Shown in pieces: positions 35,118 to 45,900 of a stretch of 64,000 nucleotides of DNA (its first letter is position 1; each line of letters opens with the position of its first letter). The notes under the pieces are model-generated. The model saw nothing but the letters and a program-made list of their open reading frames with translations. It made no database searches and was not told the DNA's origin. The translations under genes were made by a program, and so were the position numbers. This stretch comes from Haliotis asinina (Eukaryota > Mollusca > Gastropoda > Lepetellida > Haliotidae), in contig NC_090288.1 in assembly GCF_037392515.1 (NCBI RefSeq), forward strand, positions 14,365,969 through 14,429,968, read 5' to 3'.

Positions 35118-35902
35118 GTTGCCTTCATCATGGAAGTATTCATTAGTCATAATCTTTGATTAATAATAGTAAGTCATCACTGTTATAATTATTCCATGTG
35201 GGACCACTGTAGGCCCAGGTAGACTTACATATAACAGGCAATTTGTATCAAATACATATCTACCTACATATATACAAACCAGCTTCCATATCATAGTCAT
35301 CATGGAATTGTTTAGTAATCATTAGTTACAAATTAAGTCATAATATCTGATTAATAATAGTACATCATTCAATAATCATTCCTTGTGGGACCACATTAGG
35401 TCAAGGTAGACTTGCATATAACAGACACTTTGTACTGAATACATACACACATACATGTATATAAACTGGCTTTCAAATCACAATCACCATAATCATTCCA
35501 TGAGAAGCCCAGTATGTCTAAGTAAGCTTACGTATAACAGGCAATTCATATTTAATGTATACATGCAAACCAGATTTCAAATCACAGTCATCATGGAAGT
35601 GTACAGTAATCATTATATAAGTAATGATAGTGTCTAATTTGTAATAGTACATTATCATATATTCATTCCATGTGAACCCCAGTAGGCCTAAGTAAGCTTA
35701 CATATAATAGACAATTGGTATTGAAAATATACATGCAAACCAGCTTTCAACTCACAGTCAACATGGAAGTGTACAGTAATCATTATCTGAATAGTGATAA
35801 TATCTGATGAGTATTACTACATTATCATACAATCATTCCATGTGAATCATAGTAAGTCTAAGTAAGCTTACATGTAACAAGTAATTGTTGTCGAACGTGT
35901 GT

Positions 35903-35903
<1 letters not shown>

Positions 35904-35991
<88 letters not shown>
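35904..35991 (+). repeat. (CA)n microsatellite
   Basis: About 43 dinucleotides, perfect, at the equivalent point of a later satellite monomer. Confidence 0.97.
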
Positions 35992-35995
<4 letters not shown>

Positions 35996-36229
35996 AGTCA
36001 GTCATCCAGGAAGTGTACAGTAATCATTAGCATACAACATCATATAATTATTCCATGTGAGACCACACTGAGTATGGTAATCTTTGCATATATGCATATA
36101 TTTGTGCTAGGAGAATGTGGGGAGATGACGTTTAAACGTTTAAAAAAAATTAGCTTGATCAGCGTGTGCAAGGGCAAATGGATTTGTAGTATCTTTTGAT
36201 CTCACTTTTGATCTGGTGAGAGTTTGGTT

Positions 36230-37760
36230 TAACTTCTTTTCTGCTCAAAATGTAAATATTCTTCTTTACTATAAGGCAGATAATTTTCAGAGGGATGTTG
36301 TTCTTCCCCTTAAAACCATGTATAATTCAGTTTGTCCTTCGCCCAATATCTCAAGCCATGAGAACAGTTCCATCCACACTCCCTTTGCAAAACTGCACTC
36401 AAAAAGTAGACGCCTTTCAGACATTGTGTATGTTTACAAAATCTACATAATGGGGTCTTGTGTAGATAAGTATTGGTTGGATTATATTGGAAATATTTCA
36501 AATTTACACTTAGTGTACATCTATTGGGCATTAAATTTATATTCTCTCATTTATTTTGCAAAGATTGTCTTACTGGTATTATTACAGTAACTTCCCATTT
36601 AAGTTGGCCCATTGTAGGTAAAGCTGCATAGTATTTGGTAATATTTAGTCTTCTTTCCATTTGTTATCAAACATATGAAATATTAAACACAGACATACTT
36701 GTTTTACATCGTTTACTTTGCAAGATCTTTACATACATATTTTTCTTATTGAGTAATAAAGCGCTGCACTCTTAATGCTAAGATATTCAAGGAAATTAGT
36801 TTCAACATTGTAACTTCTTTTAATTTATTCAAGGGAGTGAATGATACCACTTTAATTTATAGTGTGACTAAGAAATATAATTCACTTTTCATCAAATTTC
36901 ATGAAACGAACCGGTTTTCATTCTATTAAGATGTTAAAATTGCACCGTAATGTTTGGCTTAATATATCCTTTCCCTCTGATGTCTTTTTGTGGCCAGTAT
37001 TTAGAAATTCAGACCATGCCTTCAGGGATTGGGAAAGGCAGGTGCCATGGACCATTTTGCACGTTAGATTATAAAATGGCCCATTAAAATTTTGAAGTTT
37101 ACTATTGATGCAATGGCCAAGGCCAATTCTAAATTCAGAAAATGGCTAATAATGCTGAAAATGGCCCATTGTCAAAATTCTCATCCCCAATGCCTTTGCC
37201 TTCAATGTATCTATCTAAAATTTTAAAAAAAACCCCAAATTTTCATCTCCTTGTCTGTTTCATTAAGTTAGTATTTAGTATTTAGTAGTTAGTATTTAGC
37301 ATTGAGTCAACATCTACATCAAAATTAATGCCCAAAAGTTTGAATAGCGATTATGACCAATCAAGGTTATACTCTTAGCATAGTTTGTATCTCTTTTTAG
37401 ATCCTGTCCACATCAGTCATGTTTTATCTGTGTTTACCTTGAGTCTTGAGAATCTAGCATAGAATTTCAGTGTATTGAGTACTCCATACAGACATTTTTC
37501 TGTCCAATCTAAATTACTAAATTATCATCAGCATACTGTGCAAGAAGACTTTTCAAATTACCAATCACAACAACCTTTTATGTTCTTAGTATTCTTTATT
37601 GCTATATTTTACACATTATAAAACAGCAGATAATTGAATAGGATATCTGCCATCATTGACCAATACTCCATTATTCAAAGATAATAACTTACTCTTTAAA
37701 AAGCAGTTGCATATAAATAGCATATAAATGTACTTTTTCCAGTTTTTCTTTATTTTAACA
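36230..37760 (-). pseudogene. L1/Tx1-like LINE relic (RT and C-terminal zinc knuckle)
   Basis: On the minus strand, frameshifted fragments read in order: LLSLNNGVLVNDGRYPIQLS (about 37.7 kb), LLAQYADDNLV with the RT catalytic YADD (about 37.55 kb), YGVLNTLKFYARFS and LKVNTDKT (about 37.45 kb), LLGINFDVDVDSM (about 37.33 kb) and finally TPLCRFCKH with a following LFEC block (36.34-36.46 kb), the CCHC-type C-terminus. The order and wording match the L1/Tx1 clade. Numerous stops; part of 37.0-37.24 kb looks like a later insertion or unrelated repeat. Confidence 0.72.
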
Positions 37761-38542
37761 CACCCCAATTTCATCACCATAGAGGCAACTTGGTATTAAC
37801 ACCAATTCAGTTTCTTATTATTCGTGGTCACCACTGACACCAGACTCAAATATTTCTGATTTTTTAAAAAATGAATGTTTTTCACTTGAGCTTGTGTGTT
37901 ATATACTGTAGCCTTGCAGGATAGTTATCAACTCTTACATATTCAGTATGACACTAATTATGGTCAATAGTTATCGTCGTGATTAACACTGTCAATATGG
38001 TTAAACTAAAGTAAAAAATGTCTATGCTTTTTGGTTCTCTGAAAATAATTTACAAAATACATCAGTTATTGACATATCAGGATAATCATGAATAAGTATT
38101 CATAATCATTTTTCTTTATTCATGTCATGTATTCAACTCATAGTGTATTCATTGCAGCCTTACAGAAGTCATATTTTCATCAACATTCATCTGACCTACC
38201 TTCTGCATGTTGTGCATGTCTAAGTATTGAGAAGTAGTTGAAATCTCACAATTGATGATTGATTCCTTATTGACAAGCAGTCATTGAAAAAAAATCAGTT
38301 CGCATCATTTTCATTTTCAGGTTGTTATTGCAGGTTCTCTGTTGGTGTGTTGTTTGTTTTATTCAGAATCTGCTCAAATTGCATGTGCAAATTTCACATC
38401 TAATCAGATGTTTCATAAGCATTTAGAAGTTAGGGTAATACATAACACTTCTTACGAATATGCAACTTTCTTATTATTTACTCACAATTCTGGGCTAATA
38501 CTTGCCCCTTCATCAGATGGATGACAGTGGATAGTTCAAGAA

Positions 38543-38771
38543 TGAGTGAGTGAGTTTAGTTTTACACCGCACTCTGCAGTATCCCAGCTATATTGCGGCA
38601 GTGTGTAAATAATCTAGTCTGGACCAGACAATCCAGTGATCAACAGCATGATCATCGATCTGCACAATTGGGAACCTGTGACATGTGTCAACCATATCAG
38701 CGAGCCTTACCACTCGATCCTGTTAGTCGTCTCTTGCAACAAGCATAGTCACCTTTTATGGCAAGTATGGG
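38543..38771 (-). mobile_element. SINE family B truncated by the minisatellite
   Basis: Clean copy from GAGTGAGTGAGTTTAG to TTATGGCAAGTATGGG, where the 45-bp array begins. The head (expected TTGCTGAAGGCC...CACGGGT) is absent. Confidence 0.88.
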
Positions 38772-40674
38772 TATATAGTATGTACAGAAAGTCACAGAGT
38801 TGTTTTTACACAAGTGTATATAGTATGTACAGGAAGCCACAGAGTTGTTTTTACACAAGTATATTTAGTATGTACAGGAAGCCACAGAGTTGTTTTTACA
38901 CAAGTATATTTAGTATGTACAGAAAGCCACAGAGTTGTTTTTACACAAGTATATTTAGTATGTACAGGAAGCCACAGAGTTGTTTTTACACAAGTATATA
39001 TAGTATGTACAGGAAGCCACAGAGTTGTTTTTACACAAGTATATTTAGTATGTACAGAAAGCCACAGAGTTGTTTTTACACAAGTATATTTAGTATCTAC
39101 AGGAAGCCACAGGGTTATTTTTACACAAGTATATTTAGTATGTACAGGAAGCCACAGAGTTGTTTTTACACAAGGATATTTAGTATGCACAGGAATCCAC
39201 AGAGTTGTTTTTACACAAGTATATTTAGTATGTACAGGAAGCCACAGAGTTGTTTTTACACAAGTATATTTAGTATGTACAGGAAGCCACAGAGTTGTTT
39301 TTACACAAGTATATTTAGTATGTACAGGAAGCCACAGAGTTGTTTTTACACAAGTATATATAGTATGTACAGGAAGCCACAGAGTTGTTTTTACACAAGT
39401 ATATTTAGTATGTACAGGAAGCCACAGAGTTGTTTTTACACAAGTATATTTAGTATGTACAGGAAGCCACAGAGTTGTTTTTACACAAGTATATATAGTA
39501 TGTACAGGAAGCCACAGAGTTGTTTTTACACAAGTATATTTAGTATGTACAGAAAGCCACAGAGTTGTTTTTACACAAGTATATTTAGTATGTACAGGAA
39601 GCCACAGAGTTGTTTTTACACAAGTATATTTAGTATGTACAGGAAGCCACAGAGTTATTTTTACACAAGTATATTTAGTATGTACAGGAAGCCACAGAGT
39701 TGTTTTTACACAAGTATATTTAGTATGTACAGGAAGCCACAGGGTTATTTTTACACAAGGATATTTAGTATGTACAGAAAGCCACAGAGTTGTTTTTACA
39801 CAAGTATATTTAGTATGTACAGGAAGCCACAGGGTTATTTTACACAAGTATATTTAGTATGTACAGAAAGCCACAGAGTTGTTTTTACACAAGTGTATAC
39901 AGTATGTACAGGAAGCCACAGAGTTGTTTTTACACAAGTATATTTAGTATGTACAGAAAGCCACAGAGTTGTTTTTACACAAGTATATTTAGTATGTACA
40001 GAAAGCCACAGAGTTGTTTTTACACAAGTATATTTAGTATGTACAGGAAGCCACAGAGTTGTTTTTACACAAGTATATTTAGTATGTACACGAAGCCACA
40101 GAGTTATTTTTACACAAGTATATTTAGTATGTACAGGAAGCCACAGAGTTGTTTTTACACAAGTATATTTAGTATGTACAGGAAGCCACAGAGTTGTTTT
40201 TACACAAGTATGTATACTATAGTATTGCACAGGAAGCCACAGAGTTGTTTTTACACAGGTATATATAGTATTGTACAGGAAGGAAGCCACAGGGTTATTT
40301 TTACACAAGTATATTTAGTATGTACAGGAAGCCACAGAGTTGTTTTTACACAAGTATATTTAGTATGTACACGAAGCCACAGAGTTATTTTTACACAAGT
40401 ATATTTAGTATGTACAGGAAGCCACAGAGTTGTTTTTACACAAGTATATTTAGTATGTACAGGAAGCCACAGAGTTGTTTTTACACAAGTATGTATACTA
40501 TAGTATTGCACAGGAAGCCACAGAGTTGTTTTTACACAGGTATATATAGTATTGTACAGGAAGGAAGCCACAGGGTTATTTTTACACAAGTATATTTAGT
40601 ATGTACAGGAAGCCACAGAGTTGTTTTTACACAAGTATGTATAGTATTGTACAGGAATCCACAGAGTTATTTTT
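38771..40674 (+). repeat. 45-bp minisatellite, about 42 copies
   Basis: Unit TATATTTAGTATGTACAGGA / AGCCACAGAGTTGTTTTTAC / ACAAG with few variants (AGAAAGCC, GGGTTATT, TATATA). The 3' end shows a 281-bp higher-order duplication: TGTATACTATAGTATTG at 40211 and 40492, AGGAAGGAAGCCAC at 40277 and 40558. Because 45 is a multiple of three it is open in several frames on both strands. Confidence 0.97.
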
Positions 40675-40800
40675 ACAATAGATTAGAGAGGGAATTGAGT
40701 TAAAATAGGGTATACTGTTTGTACAACAGCGAAGTATACAGTGTTATAAAGGTTATGTACAATAATAGGTGACTGTGATGCACAACATGTTTAGTCACAA

Positions 40801-41070
40801 TAGTCACATCGGCAGTATTTCCGTCATATTGTGATAAATTAACAAAAAACACAATTAAATAATAGAACATCTGTCGACGAAGGACAATAAAATAAGTAGA
40901 TTGTCACAGGAATACATTTAGTTAATTAAATCTAAAATATTTTAACTCTAAATCACAATACAATATACATGATATGATAACAGGCTGTTGATTGCCAACA
41001 ACTGGAGGTAGATCACCATACTAGGGACCACAGTACATGTGCTGGCAAGCTGGGTGTAGGGCATAAGTTT
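40801..41070 (-). mobile_element. 5'-truncated copy of the same LINE 3' end
   Basis: Matches 62523-62795 in order: CACATCGGCAGTATT, then GACGAAGGACA, then AACAACTGGAGGTAGATCA and CACCATACTAGGG. Diverged, lacks the terminal CTCACTC tail, and contains no coding part, as expected for a short dead LINE copy. Confidence 0.7.
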
Positions 41071-41074
41071 TAGT

Positions 41075-42450
41075 TTTGGCGGAAGATACTGTTGGAAAGG
41101 CGACTGACTCTGGTTGAATGTTATACATTTTGGTTATGTGGTAACAATGTTTGTTGTTTGTGCAATCTATATGTTTTCTTCAAATTGAAACATCATCACA
41201 GTTTAAAACCACATAGCCAGTTGACAGCAAGGCAACAGCTGAATTGAAAGAGTAGCTTGCGCACCAAGACACAAGAACCACACCTATACATGCATCACGT
41301 GAAATGGGTTTAATAAATTCTAACAAAGTCATTTGTTTATCAGTTGGGCACCTGAATGACATCATTTTCAAGGGATGTAAGCCTTGGTGTGTTTATTATG
41401 AAATTCTCAATTATATGGAAAATCTGAATAAACAAAAAATAAATTAGCTACTTCTTATATCTGTAGCATTTTGGCTATTATTAAATACTACTTGATAAAC
41501 CCATTTAATGATCAAAAGTTTTATTTTCATTTAAACTTGCCCCCTATGCTGATCTCATAGGTAAGCCAACAGTTAACAAAGTGTGGGTTTGATCAAAATG
41601 TAACCCATGGCCTACCCATTTCTATAAAACCTTTGTGTTTGGTCCTCAAAATTTGGCTTTTTTTTTTCAGTAAAACACAGTAATGAAAAAATGCTTCAAA
41701 CTGGTCTGATGGACTTTATGATATTGTGTATATACTGTTAACATTTAATCATACCGGATGCATATTTCTGTGCTGTGTAATACCCGGATGAACTTTATAT
41801 TTTACTGGCTGGAAGATAAAAAATGATGTGACAAAACAACACAACACTGACATGTAGAACCTAGTTCATATGTCTACACAACTGAGAGGCTGAACAGAAC
41901 ATGTGCAAATTAGGTCAGATTAGATATCAAAGTAGATTTCTCGCTTTCTTATTACTCATATTCATGTAATAAGCTGAATGCGTTTCAGTTGTTATGTTAA
42001 AATGAAATACTTCTATTACTTATGAAAGAAAAACTAACTTGACTTGAAAACTTTTGAATTTTATTTCATGGCCTTTTCAATGTCAGCTGTCTTAATGTGT
42101 CCTGAGTCTGATAAGGTGTCATTTTAGAAGGTTACGATTCGGTTGGACATATTTACTTTAAAACTAGGTTAGGTCACATTTCCACATAGGCCTGTTCACA
42201 TCAGGCAAGGTGTTTGAGCAGTCATCAGGTAATGCCTCACACAGGGCTTGTTGATGAAGGTTTGTAGTTGATCTGATTATATCTGTATATATTAATGTTA
42301 AGCTGTTCAGGTCTAATTTATGTGAATGTTAGTATGTGGTCTGTGTTAAACATATGATCATGTACATTCTCTGAATAATTCATTATTACTGATAGCATGT
42401 GATGCTTTCTCGTACTGAGACAAAGACTGTTAACAAATTGTTTCCATTTC
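41075..42450. other. Upstream of GLYCTK, missing first exon expected here or further up
   Basis: A 5' GLYCTK exon ending with two bases of a split codon is required, but I could not pick it from several weak candidates. Confidence 0.5.
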
Positions 42451-42452
42451 AG

Positions 42453-42938
42453 GTCGGGATATGCATTACTTTCAGTAAGATTGCTTACTGGGAAGACATT
42501 AAGCCGAGCCATTGTGTCCCAAGTACATAATATTATTGCTCTGTCAAGAACAAGATCAGTTTTGAAGCCAAATATTTCCCTCAGGACTAGAACTGTTTCT
42601 TCAACACTTGCAAGCAGTTTTCATCAAGAAGGAATTATGCAAGTTGATCGGAGAGACTCGATGGAAGGGGATGCCAGACAAATATTCCAGGCTGCTGTGG
42701 AGTCAGTTATGCCACGACCGATGCTGGAGAGGGAAGTGAAGTATAAGAAGGAGACGAAGACTCTGTGTGTGGGAAGCAAGGAGTATCAGCTGCAGCAGAA
42801 TGTGTTTGTGGTTGGTTTTGGTAAAGCGGTCAGCGGTATGGCGCGAGTCATGGAGGACATGCTGGGGGATCACATTGTCAGGGGCATTATAAGCATTCCA
42901 GCTGGGGCAACAGAGCAGTTACAGAAGTTAAATAAAAA
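42453..42938 (+). CDS. GLYCTK: GLYCTK first visible exon
   Basis: Acceptor CATTTCAG ends at 42452; donor GTAAGT follows 42938. Encodes a basic, Ser/Arg-rich leader (for example RLLTGKTLSRAIVS) and then the start of the kinase fold with GFGKA. It opens in mid-codon, so translation must begin upstream unless the internal ATG at 42637 is used. Confidence 0.9.
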
Positions 42939-45900
42939 GTAAGTGGAAGACATTTTTTGTTAATAGATTTTGGGGTCTGCTGATCCTTAATTTCTCATCT
43001 GTGGAATAAGAGAAGAATATTTATTGCTCCAGCTAAGTCTGTTAAAAAGGTGACTGAACAAAAATTATAGAGTCACAGGTTCAAATTTTGGTGTAACATT
43101 AATAGTATGTATTAGAGTAAATCTGTTATGTTAGCTTTTATGATGTGTCTTGATTTGTTTTGTTTGAATGGTAGTCAAGCTTTCCGTGTATTTTTCTGGA
43201 CACTTTTATAGGAAAGTGAGTTTCAGTTTCATGCCGCTTTAAGCAATATTCCATCTATATCACAGGCAGAGTACACCAGAAATGTACCAGTTTGATCCTA
43301 TCTTCCACATATTGCAGCCTGAAAATATAAATGTCACATTTCTGATTACACAGTCTTGGAATTTGGTTTGACAAGAATTTCTTTATTCTTTTTTATACAG
43401 TTTATAGTATGGAAAGTATGCCACTTGGTCAATTAATTACAAAGGGTTACATCATCTGTGAAAGGAAGTTTTGTGTAGAATGTTAACTAACATTTCTTAC
43501 GTAACAATGAAGACCTGTTGGTATCCTCAAAATGGTTTCGACCCATAAGTGTTTTCAGACTGCATGTGACACAGAGATTACATCTTCCTTGCTGTAACTC
43601 GCGTTTGTTGGTATAAACCTACCCGTGTTATTTGCCATCATTCACATGATTCACTTGATGGTCAGTTAATGAATTTATAACAGTTATCTGTTATTACTCA
43701 GATTACTCAACAAAGGTTCCCATTTCCCATTTCTCCTGTCTGGAGTAAATACTCAACATTTTAAATTAAGGTCTGTAGTGGCAAAATGTATTGTATGTTA
43801 TGTAATATGTGCAAGTAAGTGACGCAAGAGGGTTTATCAACTGAGTTAAAAAAACAAACATTGATCAAAGAATTAGCTGATAACACACTGATTGATTAAT
43901 TACTTTTATCTTCTACAGCGGATTTGTCAAAAAGCAGTGTGTGTAGATGTACTAATCTATACTGACTACACCCTGTCATAAAGTGCGAGTATAAAATCAA
44001 CATCATCCTTTCAAAGAATTAACCACCATTGCATTGATTGATTGATTGCTCATTATTGGTGAACTAAATTACTTAGAATGGTGTACAATTACAATTAGTT
44101 GACAAGTGTGCTATCTTGGGTGACGAATGAGGGGTTTATCAGGTTTTCACCTGTGTGAAAGACCTGAAACGATGTGTCACCTTTTCGCAAATTAGACTGT
44201 TGTAAGACTCACGATGTAGAGCAGGATTATTTACCAGCTTCAGATGAATGGAATATCATTCTTTAATGTGGATATTGATGGTTACGTTCCTGAACAAGGC
44301 AGTAGCCTGACGTTGTTGCTGCAGCATTAGTCTGTTTTACATTCATTATTTGCATTTTGTTTTCATTTATTTGTTGTATAGCATTCTGCAGAATCTGTAT
44401 GACAGAAAACACACACTAGATTGTGCATAGGGCGTGAGTGAAATAGGATCCACATTGGCTGTCTATACAATGTCTAAATGTTACAGTCATGTTAGAAATT
44501 TACTACAAGTATAAGCAGACAGTGTGTTCTTTCATTAATTTTCAAAATTGTGCAAATATGACAATAAACTAATTAGGGTTATGAGACAAAATATGGAGAG
44601 GTACATTGGCTGCATTATTTTTCCGTCCTTTTTACCATTTCTACCATAGGCAGATGATTAACCTTCAAAGTGTTTCATTTGTTTTCATAATACATTTGTA
44701 ATAAAGTAAATATGACTTCACATTAGTTGATCTGTCTATAATTAAACTCTCAATTGTGCATATGGACTGAGCAGCAGAGGTCACGAACCAGTCACAAATT
44801 CTGGGATATCATCTGGGTATTCACGGGAGAAAAACAATAACAAAAGGAGCAACCAGTCCACGGAAATTGCTCCACATCAGTGCCCCTTTAAGCACTCACT
44901 AGATGTTATGTATGCCTCTTGTACCCTTGTAAAATCTAGATGCTGGTTACTTACTAAAAAGTTGTAATCGCATGACTTTATCCAACCAGGTACCCATTTT
45001 CTGTTGGATGAACAAAGGCAACTCTGAGAAAACTCACTTGCCTAAAGAGAGACACATATATCACATATGCTTTGTTGTGGGGCAGGACTGAAGTTCTAGA
45101 AACTCTCAAGAGTTAGGCTGCTTAACATGGTCACCCATCAAAGGACTCTTTGAGCTCGATGTTGCTTAACTTCTGCTGATTTCTTACCTGTGTTTTATGC
45201 ACAGGACCACACACCTCCACATACGAGGATGATGCATTGAATTGCTTAAAAACCTGCATAAATTTGATGCATGTGAACAGCTGCGTTTTGGTGTAAAATG
45301 TTGTTCAGAATTTGCCAGTTCTCTCAATTCATTAAAGTCATGACAATAATGTTTTCAGTGTTATGAATTTGTTTTACAGTATAACTGTTCATGTGTAAAC
45401 AGTTCTTCTGAACAGTATGGAATATTTTGCAAAATTTAGTGTAGAACAGTTGACTTAAGTAAGTGGCTACATTTACACAGTGTGTCTAAACTTTTGATGG
45501 GTAGTATAGATATTGCCCCCCATAAAAGGATGTTTGGTTCCTCTGGCCAGTGACATGCTGTTGGAGGCGAGCAGTAAAATCACAGTGTACGAGGGAGCCA
45601 AACATAACCTCCCAGATGATGACTCTCTCAAGGCTGCTACAGAAATCCACAAACTGGTGTCAGATCTGGGAGAGGATGACATCCTCATTGTGCTTGTGTC
45701 AGGTGAGTTAACCATTGTCAGTACATGGGAATACACACAACAAATGTGTTGTCTCAGTGTATATCTTTAGTAAGCTAAGTTCTTCCATTAATCAAATGCT
45801 AAGAATTAGTTGTAAAATTATGATTTATGATCGAATCATCCCAGCCTGTTCATCTCTGAAAATATTCAGTTTGTGCCAGTTTTTAGCTATTTTTCAGTAT

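Larger units (their letters stand above)
34850..36095 (+). repeat. ~170-bp satellite, about six monomers
   Basis: Monomers share CATCATGGAAGTGTACAGTA, ATCATTCCATGTG and AAGCTTACATATAACAG. Starts of the CATCATGG-type word: 35126, 35298, about 35484 (partial), 35589, 35759, 36003, giving periods near 170 bp apart from one deleted unit and one unit enlarged by (CA)n. Diverged, so not recently homogenised. Confidence 0.85.

Noticed and set aside
34820..35159. Open frames of YLPT repeats
   Set aside because: Translation of the (TACC)n microsatellite.
35885..36199. Open frame with (TH)n
   Set aside because: Translation of the (CA)n microsatellite.
36216..36590. 124-codon plus-strand frame
   Set aside because: Antisense to the C-terminal part of the L1/Tx1-like LINE relic.
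38636..40222. 528-codon plus-strand and 351-codon minus-strand open frames made of 15-residue repeats
   Set aside because: They are produced by a 45-bp tandem repeat (a multiple of three) and begin inside a SINE; no start context, splice sites or family match.
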